Part shown: piece by piece, positions 55,023 through 63,140 of the stretch
Layout of the letters: every line of letters starts with the position of its first letter
Numbering within the stretch: the stretch's first letter is position 1
Origin: CAVQBP01 sp963740945
Lineage (GTDB): Bacteria > Bacteroidota > Ignavibacteria > Ignavibacteriales > Ignavibacteriaceae
Assembly: GCA_963740945.1 (NCBI GenBank)
Contig: CAVUGE010000014.1
Coordinates: 124,001 to 188,000 of the forward strand
Direction: 5' to 3'
Length of the DNA: 64,000 nucleotides
Program-made: the position numbers and the translations under genes
The notes under the pieces: model-generated
What the model was told of the DNA's origin: nothing
The model's input: only the letters and a program-made list of their open reading frames with translations
Database searches by the model: none

Positions 55023-55259
55023 ATGGAAGAAACAATGTATACAACAATTGAAGCTTTGTATGATAACGGAAAGATTATCCCGCTTAAGGATGAATTAAAA
55101 ATAAAGCGCGGGAAAGTTTTAGTTACAATTATAGGAAGTGAAGATATAAGTAAAATAGGTAAATCGAATCTTAAAACTCTTTTAGAGTATAGATCAATCA
55201 TTAAAAATTTACCTAAAAATCCGGTAAAATATCAAAGAAAATTAAGAGATGCCTGGTAA
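55023..55259 (+). CDS. VapB-type antitoxin (AF2212/DUF104-like)
   Basis: 78 residues: TTIEALYDNGKIIPLKDELK, KIKRGKVLVTII, then a helical tail. It overlaps vapC (55249) by 11 bases. This module is intact. Confidence 0.78.
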   Translation: MEETMYTTIEALYDNGKIIPLKDELKIKRGKVLVTIIGSEDISKIGKSNLKTLLEYRSIIKNLPKNPVKYQRKLRDAW

Positions 55260-55674
55260 ATTTCTGTTCGATACTAATATAGTAATTGAACTTATAAATA
55301 ATAACAAAATAAATTTCTCAAAAGAACAACTTGAAATTAATTTTCTTATTTCAATAATAACAGAGTTAGAGCTTTTATCAAGTGGTAATTTAACAGGTGC
55401 TGAAGAAAATGCAATTAAGGAATTGTTAAGCAGTATATATATTATTAATATTGACGAAGAAGTAAAAGAAAAAACAATAACACTCAGAAAAAAATATAAC
55501 TTAAAATTACCTGATGCAATAATAGGTGCCAGCGCAATTGCTCAGGAAATACCCCTTGTTTCGAATGATAAAGTATTTGTAAAGATAAAAGAAATAAAAT
55601 TATTAAAGCTAAGTGAATTTTTAAGGATGAAGCATAAAAAAGAAAAAGACAAAAAGGAATCAGGGGATGGTTAA
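55249..55674 (+). CDS. VapC-type PIN-domain RNase toxin, intact
   Basis: 141 residues. PIN metal-binding residues: Asp in KFLFDTNIVIEL, Glu in ISIITELELLS, Asp in LKLPDAIIGASAIA, and Asp in LVSNDKVF. It has full PIN length plus a Lys-rich tail. It would cleave tRNA or rRNA when free of its antitoxin. Confidence 0.9.
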   Translation: MPGKFLFDTNIVIELINNNKINFSKEQLEINFLISIITELELLSSGNLTGAEENAIKELLSSIYIINIDEEVKEKTITLRKKYNLKLPDAIIGASAIAQEIPLVSNDKVFVKIKEIKLLKLSEFLRMKHKKEKDKKESGDG

Positions 55675-55676
55675 AG

Positions 55677-55757
55677 GTTGAAAAAGAACAAGGAAGGTTT
55701 AGAGTAGAAAAACGGGATGAGGAAAGTGAAATATTTTTAGTTGAGGTTTTGGTTTAA
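55677..55757 (+). pseudogene. hicB C-terminal remnant
   Basis: The frame VEKEQGRFRVEKRDEESEIF, LVEVLV ends at TAA overlapping the next ATG, as in hicBA pairs. It has no start and only 26 codons. Confidence 0.5.
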
Positions 55758-55858
55758 TGGGGATTCTTTCAAATTTATCAGGGAAAGAAAAAGTAAAAAT
55801 ATTTGAAAAATTCGGATATGTCTTTCATCATCAGACAGGGAGTCACTTAATATTATAG
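55757..55858 (+). pseudogene. hicA toxin truncated just after GSH
   Basis: MGILSNLSGKEKVKIFEKFG, YVFHHQTGSHLIL then TAG 55858. The N-terminal half of HicA, including the catalytic His, is present. The sequence after the stop is not HicA-like. This is the third broken hicA of the island. Confidence 0.8.
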
Positions 55859-55889
55859 TTCATACATTACTTGCTCGAACACTTCGGAG

Positions 55890-55945
55890 ATACGATTACG
55901 ATTACGATTACGAGCACGATTAAGATTAAGAATTAAATCACAGAC
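55890..55945. repeat. GATTAC/GAGCAC microsatellite
   Basis: GATACGATTACGATTACGA and following units. 55946-56116 holds nothing else I recognise. Confidence 0.75.
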
Positions 55946-56116
55946 AAGAACCCAGTCCCTGTGACTCAAGTGGCGAAGCTTCCCACTCATGTACTTAGTA
56001 GCAGAAATTAAACATCAATTATAAAAAATACATTATAATATAAGAGAAAAATTCGGTTCTGTTTATTATATTTAAATGCTGAAAGAAAAGTAAATTAAAT
56101 AGTTAAAAGATTATTC

Positions 56117-56413
56117 ATGCTGGAAAATGTTAGAATAGATTCGGTGGAAAAACGTGCTTTGTTGCATGCAATAAAGGATGTTGATGATGAAGTATATATT
56201 TTAGGCTCGCGATTGGATCCTGATACAAGAGGGGGTGATATTGATGTCTTAATTTTTTCTAAGCAAAACAGCCTGAACTTATCACTTAAAGTTGCCCGCC
56301 GGTTCTTTTTACAGTGTGAGGAAAAAATCGATGTGCTTGTTTTCGATAAAGATAACCTTTCTAATGAACAAAAAGCGTTTATTAACACATTGAAGTTAAT
56401 AAGAGTTAAATAA
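56117..56413 (+). CDS. MNT-type nucleotidyltransferase (antitoxin-like)
   Basis: 98 residues; VYILGSRLDPDTRGGDIDVL carries GS-x9-DxD and EEKIDVLVF the third Asp. It is followed 13 bases later by an intact HEPN gene. The module is complete. Confidence 0.87.
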   Translation: MLENVRIDSVEKRALLHAIKDVDDEVYILGSRLDPDTRGGDIDVLIFSKQNSLNLSLKVARRFFLQCEEKIDVLVFDKDNLSNEQKAFINTLKLIRVK

Positions 56414-56426
56414 CCTGGTTATTGCA

Positions 56427-56888
56427 GTGAAAAAAGATTATAAAATTTTATTTGAAAATTCTAAGCAAAAGGTTATTTCTGCTGTTGAATTAGTGGAAGC
56501 ATCACTTAGAAGCCTTGATAAATACAACATAAATAAGAAATATAGCCCAAAAGAACTTGAACCTTATGATGCCCTCTCAGATAGATTTATCAGAGCAGTC
56601 GAAACTTGTATCAAATTTTTCAAGACTTATGAGTATTACTTGTATGCAATTTCATCTGATACATATAGAGATATACTGTTAGCTATGGAAAAGCAGAACA
56701 TTATATCTGCTGTTGAAATATGGATTGATATGCGGGATATAAGAAACCGTATTGTACACGATTATTTACCCCATCAAATTAAATCCATATATGATCTTAT
56801 AATGGGTAAATTTAAAGATGAGCTTCTTGAGGTAAAGAAAAAAATCATTAAAATAACTTTAGATTTAGATAAAGACAGCAGCTTATAA
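56427..56888 (+). CDS. HEPN-domain protein (toxin-like), intact
   Basis: 153 residues, all-helical. Active-site motif DMRDIRNRIVHDYL (R-x4-H) and LSDRFIRAVETCIKFFKTYE. It is partner to the preceding MNT. This is the second complete MNT/HEPN module. Confidence 0.86.
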   Translation: MKKDYKILFENSKQKVISAVELVEASLRSLDKYNINKKYSPKELEPYDALSDRFIRAVETCIKFFKTYEYYLYAISSDTYRDILLAMEKQNIISAVEIWIDMRDIRNRIVHDYLPHQIKSIYDLIMGKFKDELLEVKKKIIKITLDLDKDSSL

Positions 56889-57117
56889 TAAACCGAAGGG
56901 TTGAGACTTTGTAGATAGTTTAGAACAAAACTCTGTTTCGTTTAAATTATTGTAAATCATTAGTTGTATGTTGTTTGTTGAGAGTGGTTTGTAAATAAAA
57001 ACCGCACACATGAAGCGGACATTAAATTCATAGCTTCAGATTATAAACTACTTACTTAGTACACATATCGTAATTATGATGACGTATTAATTCTACACTT
57101 GCTCTTACTACTTTAAG

Positions 57118-57240
57118 GAGTACGAGTACGATTACGAGCACGAGTACGAGTACGAGCACGAGTACGATTACGAGCACGAGTACGAGCATGAGTACGAGTA
57201 CGAGCACGAATATGAGTACGAGTATGAATATGAGTACGAG
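57118..57240. repeat. GAGTAC/GAGCAC microsatellite, longest tract
   Basis: About 20 six-base units of GAGTAC, GATTAC, GAGCAC and GAATAT type. 56889-57117 has no gene; parts of it (CTACTTACTTAG...CACTTGCT) are repeated at 58200-58265. Confidence 0.85.
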
Positions 57241-57263
57241 ATATGGATAGAAGAATCTTTGGG

Positions 57264-57380
57264 GTTAAAGGTTAACACCGGACTTTCAGTCCGGTGGATA
57301 AGCTGCTAGATGATGATAATCACCGGACTGAAAGTCCGGTGTTAGCCTTTGTTTCAGATAATATGGAAATTATAAATATG
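57264..57380. repeat. Head-to-head pair of hairpin repeats
   Basis: GGTTAACACCGGACTTTCAG-TCCGGTG, a 27-base spacer, then CACCGGACTGAAAGTCCGGTG-TTAGCC form a larger near-palindrome. The same inverted arrangement is at 63534-63616. Confidence 0.85.
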
Positions 57381-57533
57381 AGGATAAGGAAAGAAGATAA
57401 AAGGAAAAGGATAGCAGATAAAATCAGAGAACAGAAGTCAGAAGGTCAGGAAATAATATAATCCAGCTTTATAATATAAGTTTAATTATGTATTTTAAAT
57501 GAAAATTAATTAAAAAGCTGATGAAAGTTAAAA

Positions 57534-57779
57534 ATGGTTACATATAATAACATAATTAAAGAGATGAAAAATATTCCGGTTGACAGGCTAAAAGAAGCTT
57601 ATCAGCTTATACGGGCATTAAACCCTGAGAAAAAGCGATACAGTAAAGAGGCAGCAAGAAGAAAAATTCTTTCATTTGCAGGCGCATTTGCTGATATGAG
57701 CAGCACTGATTATGAAGAATTTTTGGAACAGATAAGGAACACTAGAACAAAGCTATTTGACCGAAATGTTGATCTATGA
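57534..57779 (+). CDS. VapB-type antitoxin candidate
   Basis: 81 residues, helical (IPVDRLKEAYQLIRAL). The C-terminal SFAGAFADMSSTDYEEFLEQ is the toxin-binding tail seen in partners of PIN toxins. Its stop overlaps the start of a broken vapC. Confidence 0.75.
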   Translation: MVTYNNIIKEMKNIPVDRLKEAYQLIRALNPEKKRYSKEAARRKILSFAGAFADMSSTDYEEFLEQIRNTRTKLFDRNVDL

Positions 57780-58002
57780 AGTCTGCAATAATTGATTCCG
57801 ATATTCTTTCAGAATTTTTAAGAGGGAATGCTAAGGTTATATCAAAAATTGATGAATATTTAAAGGAATATGGTTTTATATTGGACATACTGATACCTTA
57901 ATTGCCGGTATAGCAATAGCGGGAGGTTTTCAATTAGTTACAAATAATACAAATCATTTTAATCGAATAAAAGATTTAGAAATTATCAACTGGATTAAGT
58001 GA
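57776..58002 (+). pseudogene. vapC (PIN) toxin with internal deletion and frameshift
   Basis: The N-terminus MKSAIIDSDILSEFLRGNAK joins, after about 36 codons and in another frame, to GHTDTLIAGIAIAGGFQLVT and NNTNHFNRIKDLEIINW, the PIN C-terminus. About 50 central residues are missing. Confidence 0.87.
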
Positions 58003-58274
58003 GATATCAAATGTATTTAATTATGAGTATAACTATTTCAACAAAGTATACCTGCGTGTCTGAAAAATAAAGCTGAACGAACAAATAAATAAATCATTTT
58101 ATTCATTTTAGGAATGATAAGGAGTGAGTTATATACGGTTTGTTGTTTATAGTATGTTGCTGGTTGTAAATAAAAACCAGACATTTAATTCCTAGCATCA
58201 AATTAAACTACTTACTTAGAACACAGTCGTAATTATGATGACGTATTAATTCTACAATTGCTTTTACTACTTTA

Positions 58275-58375
58275 AGGAGTACGATTACGATTACGAGTAC
58301 GAGTACGAGTACGAGTACGATTACGAGCACGAGTATGAGCATGAGTATGAATAATATGAGTATGAGTATGAGATT
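58275..58375. repeat. GATTAC/GAGTAC microsatellite
   Basis: The same unit as at 57118. The preceding 58200-58270 repeats 57045-57115, so this is a duplicated block. 58003-58200 has no gene. Confidence 0.8.
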
Positions 58376-58409
58376 AAGAATAAAATGGTCACTGTATTTA
58401 TGAATAGAT

Positions 58410-58580
58410 GTACCAGGGCACTGAGGACACGAAGGAACATTTAAGATTATGATGCTAAGAGCATGTGAAGAGTGGCTTTACCGGACTAAAGTCCGGAGTT
58501 GTGGGGGGGGGTGAATCATAGTAATCACCGGACTGAAAGTCCGGTGTTAACCTTTGTTTCAGATAATATCCGTTGGATAA
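58410..58580. repeat. Family B repeat with GCACTGAGGACACGAAGGAA leader
   Basis: GAAGAGTGGCTTTACCGGACT, AAAGTCCGGAGTTGTG, CACCGGACTGAAAGTCCGGTG, GTTAACCTTTG, then TTTCAGATAATATCCGTTGG as at 13.58 kb. Confidence 0.87.
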
Positions 58581-58662
58581 AGTGAGTAACCTAATTTTAA
58601 CACATTCTTTTGAATACTTGAGTTTTTATATATCTTATATTAATTTCGGTAAAACATAAAGG

Positions 58663-58911
58663 TTGAGTATGGATTTAATATCATTGGAAGCAGAATTGCT
58701 TAAATTATCGCCTAAGGAAAAAGCTGCAATTACTTATAAACTGTTAGAAAGCCTTGAAAGTGATGAACCCGGCAATATGGATGAAATTTGGGTAAATGAA
58801 GCGTTAAACAGGTATTATCAAATAGTTAATGAAGGAAAAGCAGTTATTGATAGTGAACTTGTAATAAGGGAAGCAAAATCAAAAATAAATCATTCTAGCC
58901 TAAAGCTGTAA
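58663..58911 (+). CDS. ParD-like addiction module antitoxin (CHP02574-type), orphan
   Basis: 82 residues. LLKLSPKEKAAITYKLLESL, DEIWVNEALNRYYQIVNEGK and the final VIREAK segment match the addiction-module component family normally followed by a ParE/RelE toxin. The next gene is DUF433, so the toxin is missing. Confidence 0.82.
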   Translation: MSMDLISLEAELLKLSPKEKAAITYKLLESLESDEPGNMDEIWVNEALNRYYQIVNEGKAVIDSELVIREAKSKINHSSLKL

Positions 58912-58986
58912 AAGATTCGAATCCTTTGATATAATTTGCTATATTTAGTTAGAAAAGGTATAATAACTAGAAAAATTGAGAATATA

Positions 58987-59256
58987 ATGGAAACAAAAAC
59001 TGCATATAAATATATAGTGAAAAAATCCAGCAATAATGAACCTATAATTGAGGGAACCAGAATAAGTATTCGTGATATCGTTGAACAATGGAGGCTTGGC
59101 TCAACACCAGAAGAAATCCCAATTATTTATCCTCATTTAAATCTTTCGCAAATCTTTGAAGCCCTAGCGTATTATCAGGACAATATGGAAGAGGTAGAAA
59201 AATTCATTGCACAAAATAAAGTACCGGAAGGATTGAGTGGTAAAGCTTTATCTTGA
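58987..59256 (+). CDS. DUF433 antitoxin, full-length copy
   Basis: 89 residues from ATG 58987 (METKTAYKYIVKKSSNNEP). The upstream in-frame ATG 58936 is less likely. The DUF433 winged-helix-like core matches that of the 54290 copy with a few changes (IFEALAYY for IYKALVY). It shows what the native N-terminus looked like. The following toxin is truncated. Confidence 0.85.
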   Translation: METKTAYKYIVKKSSNNEPIIEGTRISIRDIVEQWRLGSTPEEIPIIYPHLNLSQIFEALAYYQDNMEEVEKFIAQNKVPEGLSGKALS

Positions 59257-59420
59257 TGAAGATGTAAAAAACCAGCTTTGGTATGTGTAAGCCTGAAATG
59301 ACAAATTTGAATAAGTTCAAGGTCATGCCTTTCGCTAAAGTTCTCGCTATGATAACGGAAAGATTATCCCGCTTAAGGATGAATTAAAAATAAAGCGCGG
59401 GAGATTCTGGATCAAGTCCT
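59021..59420 (+). repeat. DUF433/DUF5615 duplication, copy 2
   Basis: Matches 54300-54700 from GTGAAAAAATCC through the antitoxin-gene fragment at 59347-59403. Confidence 0.88.
59237..59290 (+). pseudogene. DUF5615-like toxin truncated to 17 codons, copy 2
   Basis: VVKLYLDEDVKNQLWYV then TAA: the same truncation as at 54522, so the break predates the duplication. Confidence 0.75.
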
Positions 59421-59660
59421 GATTAAAACCGGAATGACAGTTATGCATGGGTGACAAGCGAAGAGAGATTCCGGCTCAAGGCCGGAATGACAGGTGCAGA
59501 AGAGTCCGGAATGACAATGTGTTTTTGATTGGAATGACAACGACGATGGAAATTATGAGATAATGATTGTAATGTCATTCTGGCGAAAGCCAGAATCTCA
59601 AAAATACAGCGATAAAGGAAGATTCCGGCTCAAAGGCCGGAATGACAGCGTTTAGACTGA
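59404..59660. repeat. Cluster of GGCCGGAATGAC hairpins
   Basis: At least three copies of ATTCCGGCTCAAGGCCGGAAT-type palindromes, plus CATTCTGGCGAAAGCCAGAAT. No gene is seen. Confidence 0.8.
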
Positions 59661-60079
59661 AAGTCCGGTGTTAACCTTTGGCAAAAACAGAGGGTCACTT
59701 AATATGAGAATTAAAAAAGAGATTGCAGAATTTATTACGCACTATGTAAAAGAAAATTTTCCTGATGCAAGAGTATATTTATTTGGTTCAAGAGCTGATG
59801 ATAACAAAAAAGGAGGTGATATCGATGTGCTTATTTTATCTAATGAAAAACTAAGTTTTTCCGACCTTTCTAAAATGAGGATAAGCTTCTATAAATCATT
59901 TGGAGAACAAAAAATCGATCTGGTTAATTTTACCTACTTTGAAGATTCACCATTTAAGGAGATTGCTTTAAGTCAAGCTATTAAATTATGAATGATGAAA
60001 ATTATTTAAATAAATTAAGAAAAGATTTTGATTCTCTGGAAACGGCTGTAGAAAGTATAAAGAAATCTTTTAAAGGTAT
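59661..60079 (+). repeat. MNT-HEPN cassette duplication, copy 2
   Basis: Begins in the hairpin (GAAAGTCCGGTGTTAACC) and matches 53381-53803 to the HEPN codon for Gly about 31. Confidence 0.92.
59704..59991 (+). CDS. MNT-type nucleotidyltransferase (antitoxin-like), duplicate
   Basis: 95 residues, identical to the protein at 53424, including GSRADDNKKGGDIDVL. The start is ATG 59704, just past the repeat tail AGAGGGTCACTTAAT. Confidence 0.88.
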   Translation: MRIKKEIAEFITHYVKENFPDARVYLFGSRADDNKKGGDIDVLILSNEKLSFSDLSKMRISFYKSFGEQKIDLVNFTYFEDSPFKEIALSQAIKL

Positions 60080-60342
60080 TAAAGACAATATTTTTTATAT
60101 TAAGAGAAAATCCTAAAACGTTTATAGATAGGGCAAACCTTGCCGAAAAATTGGAAATCATTCCTTCTGCAGATGAGTTAATTTCAATAAGAGATCTTAG
60201 GAATGAAATTGTACATGAGTATATGCCGGAAGAATTGCCAAGAGTATATAAAGAAATATTTTCAAATTATAATAGACTAATAATATTAATTAATAAGACA
60301 AGAGAATTTGTAAAAAAAAGAGAATGGGGAGGCAAAACTTAG
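59988..60342 (+). pseudogene. HEPN toxin with internal deletion and frameshift
   Basis: The N-terminus MNDENYLNKLRKDFDSLETA leads to a frame break near 60100. The C-terminus continues in another frame with RENPKTFIDRANLAEKLEII and SIRDLRNEIVHEYMPEEL (R-x4-H motif kept). About 30 central residues are missing compared with the intact gene at 47748. Confidence 0.87.
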
Positions 60343-60362
60343 GGTTTAGTCTGCTGGTTGTA

Positions 60363-60467
60363 AACAAGGAGGTAATTCTTAAAGTAAAGGAATGGATTAA
60401 TTATGCAGAAGATGATTTACGACTTGCAAAGCATAGCTTAACCATGGAAAGCTTCTTGGAGCAGTAA
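60363..60467 (+). pseudogene. HEPN toxin fragment (second subtype)
   Basis: NKEVILKVKEWINYAEDDLR, LAKHSLTMESFLEQ then TAA. It matches the start of the HEPN partner of the 52143 MNT but has no start codon and no active site. 60468-60640 has no gene. Confidence 0.8.
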
Positions 60468-60644
60468 CGTTGGGGATACCCGGTTTAAGGCTTAATCCAT
60501 TTAAACGGGTATTGGAATCTATGAAAATGATGCTCGCATAAAGATAACGTCAAAATATAACTAATGAACAATAAACCCAATGCTCAGGTTTCATTAGGGT
60601 CTTCCGTTTTCCTTAAAATTTAGCCGGACAGGTCATCATGACAG

Positions 60645-60757
60645 CGTTTAGAAGAGATTCCGGCTCAAGGCCGGAATGACAAGTGCAGAAGAGTTGTGTT
60701 GTGGGGCGAATCATAGTAATCACCGGACTGAAAGTCCGGTGTTAACCTTTGGTAAAA
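60645..60757. repeat. GGCCGGAATGAC hairpin and family B repeat
   Basis: ATTCCGGCTCAAGGCCGGAAT, then CACCGGACTGAAAGTCCGGTG and GTTAACCTTTGGTAAAA. It ends exactly at the ATG of the gene fragment at 60758. Confidence 0.85.
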
Positions 60758-60874
60758 ATGGGAGAAGCATTAAAGAAGATTGCAGACATAAGAGGATTAA
60801 AATCGATGAAAGATCCTATTGCATGGCAAAGGGGAATAAGAAAAGATAGAACCTTAAGAAAATTAAAGGATTAA
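60758..60874 (+). pseudogene. C-terminal fragment of the 51290 antitoxin-like gene
   Basis: 38 codons (MGEALKKIADIRGLKSMKDP and on) identical to the C-terminus of the 51290 protein. The repeat tail replaces the first 41 codons. Whether it is translated from the internal ATG is unknown. Confidence 0.82.
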
Positions 60875-60973
60875 AACTATTCGATCCTTTCGAATTAAAA
60901 GAAAAATCTCAAAAATAGGTCATCCAATAAAGATTAAAGATAAAAGTAAAAAGACACAAAGAAGATGAATGTT
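60758..60973 (+). repeat. Direct duplication, copy 2 (other copy 51412-51627)
   Basis: About 216 bases, nearly identical. 60974-61186 is AT-rich with AATCAACAATCAACAATA repeats and no gene. Confidence 0.85.
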
Positions 60974-61186
60974 GAATGTTGATTGAAGAATTACGAATGA
61001 TGTTTTAGAGTTTATTCATAAATCAACAATCAACAATAATAAATCCCCTGTATAACCAGGAAACCTTTCCGGAATGAAAATCGGGACTAAGAAAAGTAAA
61101 AGGAAAATTTTCCTGACTTCAAAATTTCACGGTTGTATGTGGTTAGTAGATAGTTGGTAGAGCATCCATAAAGTAGGTAAAAAATA

Positions 61187-61291
61187 ATGTTAAAAATGAG
61201 CGGAGTTATTGAGTTAATTACTATAGGGATATATCTTTATGCTGGAATTATTATATTTGTAGAAATATTATTCAGGTGGTATTATGTATAA
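61187..61291 (+). CDS. Small hydrophobic peptide overlapping an antitoxin start
   Basis: 34 codons: MLKMSGVIELITIGIYLYAG, then IIIFVEILFRWYYV. One predicted TM helix. It overlaps the ATG of the next gene by 8 bases. It may be a coupling leader or a membrane peptide, or an accidental frame. No family is known. Confidence 0.35.
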   Translation: MLKMSGVIELITIGIYLYAGIIIFVEILFRWYYV

Positions 61292-61487
61292 ATATATTTT
61301 AGATGAAAAGAATAAAAAGGAATCGGTAATATTGAGTATTAAAGAATTTGAGAATATTCAAAAAGAGCTGAGAGAAAACCGTGAAAGAATTGAAATTCTC
61401 GAAGATGAGCTTGACATAAAGCTCGCCGATAGAGTACTTAAATCAAAAGAGAAAACAATTCCTTTTGATTTAAAGAACTATGTATGA
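61284..61487 (+). CDS. Antitoxin of RelE-type module
   Basis: 67 residues: SVILSIKEFENIQKELRENR, a charged helix, then the tail KTIPFDLKNYV, as in Phd/RelB-like antitoxins. It overlaps relE by 8 bases. Confidence 0.78.
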   Translation: MYKYILDEKNKKESVILSIKEFENIQKELRENRERIEILEDELDIKLADRVLKSKEKTIPFDLKNYV

Positions 61488-61734
61488 GCTTGAAATCCTT
61501 CCTTCTGCTGATAAAGCACTGAGGAAAATAAATTCCCAAGATAGGATTACTATCGCGAGAGCTATTGATAGTTTGCGAGAAAAACCACGGCCGCATGGAT
61601 ACAAGAAATTAAAGGGGAGTGAATTTTATCGAATAAGAATTGGAGATTATAGAGTAGTATATCAAATATTTGATGAAAAACTACTTATAATAGTAGTTAG
61701 AATCGGACATAGAAGAGAAATATACAGAAGCTAA
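61480..61734 (+). CDS. RelE/ParE-family toxin, intact
   Basis: 84 residues, the normal size. LEILPSADKALRKINSQDRI, KKLKGSEFYRIRIGDYRVVY and IVVRIGHRREIY are the RelE core, with basic residues that would contact rRNA/mRNA. It would be a ribosome-dependent mRNA endonuclease. Confidence 0.92.
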   Translation: MYELEILPSADKALRKINSQDRITIARAIDSLREKPRPHGYKKLKGSEFYRIRIGDYRVVYQIFDEKLLIIVVRIGHRREIYRS

Positions 61735-61854
61735 AAGCCTTAAAGTATCGTGCGTGGAGTAAGCAGTAAGCAAAACCGTAACATGAATTGTGAATTAAAA
61801 ATTTAAATTTCCGGCAACTGGTATCGTAACGCTAGTTGGCTGTATGAGCCAGAA

Positions 61855-61898
61855 CCGGGTACCCCCTAAATTAAACGAACTCCGTAGGAGTTCTATAA
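61855..61898. repeat. ACTCCGTAGGAGT hairpin repeat
   Basis: CCGGGTACCCCCTAAATTAAACGAACTCCGTAGGAG. The same sequence precedes the PIN fragment at 63141. Confidence 0.75.
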
Positions 61899-62033
61899 TC
61901 AAATCAAGAAATATTAAAAACTGCAAATGAAATAAATAAATTCGGTGTAAAGAGCAAGAATTCATTGCATTTGGCATGTGCTATTTATTTAGAATGTGAT
62001 TATTTTATAACAACTGGTTCTATTGACAAATAG
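61899..62033 (+). pseudogene. vapC (PIN) C-terminal fragment
   Basis: The open frame with no start codon reads EILKTANEINKFGVKSKNSL, HLACAIYLECDYFITTGSID then TAG. This is the C-terminal third of a PIN domain (catalytic segment SLHLACA). The upstream part is replaced by a repeat. 62082-62100 has a short GATTACGAGCACG tract. Confidence 0.8.
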
Positions 62034-62230
62034 CGATTAATAAACATTGACTTTTATTCTGGCTCAGCCAGTTTAAGATTATGATTACGAGCACGATTAA
62101 GAATTATCGATTTAAGATTGATGATTTACAATAAGCAGATAGTAAAAAGATATCCGGATTGAAAAAGAAGATTTTATTATTATATTATCAAGAGAATTTT
62201 ATTTATAAAATAAAGATTATCAATTAAACT

Positions 62231-62464
62231 ATGAGATTACAAATAATAGAAGATAGTAGAGGAAAAGCAGCAGGAGTTTTTATCCCTATAAAAGATTGGG
62301 AAAAACTTAAAGAAAAGTATAAAACTCTAAATGAACTGGAATACGAAGAGACCACCAAGGAAGACTTATTGCATGAACTAAAACAAGCAGTTGAAGAATT
62401 AAAATTAATTGAAAGCGGTAAATTAAAAGCTCGTCCGGCAACAGAATTACTTAATGAATTATAA
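62231..62464 (+). CDS. Antitoxin of RelE-type module
   Basis: 77 residues: LQIIEDSRGKAAGVFIPIKD then WEKLKEKYKTL and a helical tail (ELKQAVEELKLIESGKLK). It overlaps the toxin gene by 11 bases. The pair is intact. Confidence 0.8.
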   Translation: MRLQIIEDSRGKAAGVFIPIKDWEKLKEKYKTLNELEYEETTKEDLLHELKQAVEELKLIESGKLKARPATELLNEL

Positions 62465-62780
62465 GATTTCATCAATTCCTGTTTTTGATAAGCAGGCAAA
62501 ACGCCTTTCAAAAAAATATCGTTCATTAAAGAATGATTTAGCTATTCTAATTAAAAGCCTGGAAAAACAACCTAAACAAGGTAAGGCACTGGGAAATAAC
62601 TTTTATAAAATCCGGTTATCAGTTTCCAGTAAAGGGAAAGGTAAATCAGGCGGAGCAAGGATTATTACTTACGTAAAAATAATTTCGAGTACTGTCTATT
62701 TAACTTCCATTTTTGATAAATCGGAGAAATCAACAATTACCGATAAAGAACTTGAACAACTTTTTAAAACTATTCCTTAA
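62454..62780 (+). CDS. RelE-like toxin, intact
   Basis: 108 residues: IPVFDKQAKRLSKKYRSLKN, then GNNFYKIRLSVSSKGKGKSG, then VYLTSIFDKSEKSTI. This is the addiction-module RelE type with a Lys/Gly-rich loop. The SKGKGKSGGARII segment is typical of this branch. Confidence 0.87.
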   Translation: MNYKISSIPVFDKQAKRLSKKYRSLKNDLAILIKSLEKQPKQGKALGNNFYKIRLSVSSKGKGKSGGARIITYVKIISSTVYLTSIFDKSEKSTITDKELEQLFKTIP

Positions 62781-62949
62781 TGACAATATGAAGGCGGGAA
62801 ATTAGAACACAGAGACCTATATTGACAAATGACAATTGAAGTTGTGCTACTGGTTTTATCTAAAGTGTTAAAGAACAGCACCAGGAATTGATGATTGAAG
62901 ATGGGATCAATCTAAGGAAAATAAGAGATAAAATTTTTAATGTAATATT

Positions 62950-63140
62950 GCTGTTAAAAGAATTTAAAAATAAAGAATATAGCACTCCTAACGGAGTGCG
63001 ATGTTCTGTGGTTTAATATAATTCTACAAATATTTCACTCCTCTGGAGTGAAGAAAGAGAAGTGATAACTCCGTTAGGAGTTAAATAATTGTAGAACCGG
63101 GTACCCCCTAAATTAAACGAACTCCATAGGAGTTCTATAA
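62950..63140. repeat. ACTCC...GGAGT hairpin repeats
   Basis: CACTCCTAACGGAGTGC, CACTCCTCTGGAGTG, AACTCCGTTAGGAGTT and GAACTCCATAGGAGTTC in a row, then the leader shared with 61855-61898. No gene is seen in 62781-63140. Confidence 0.8.
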
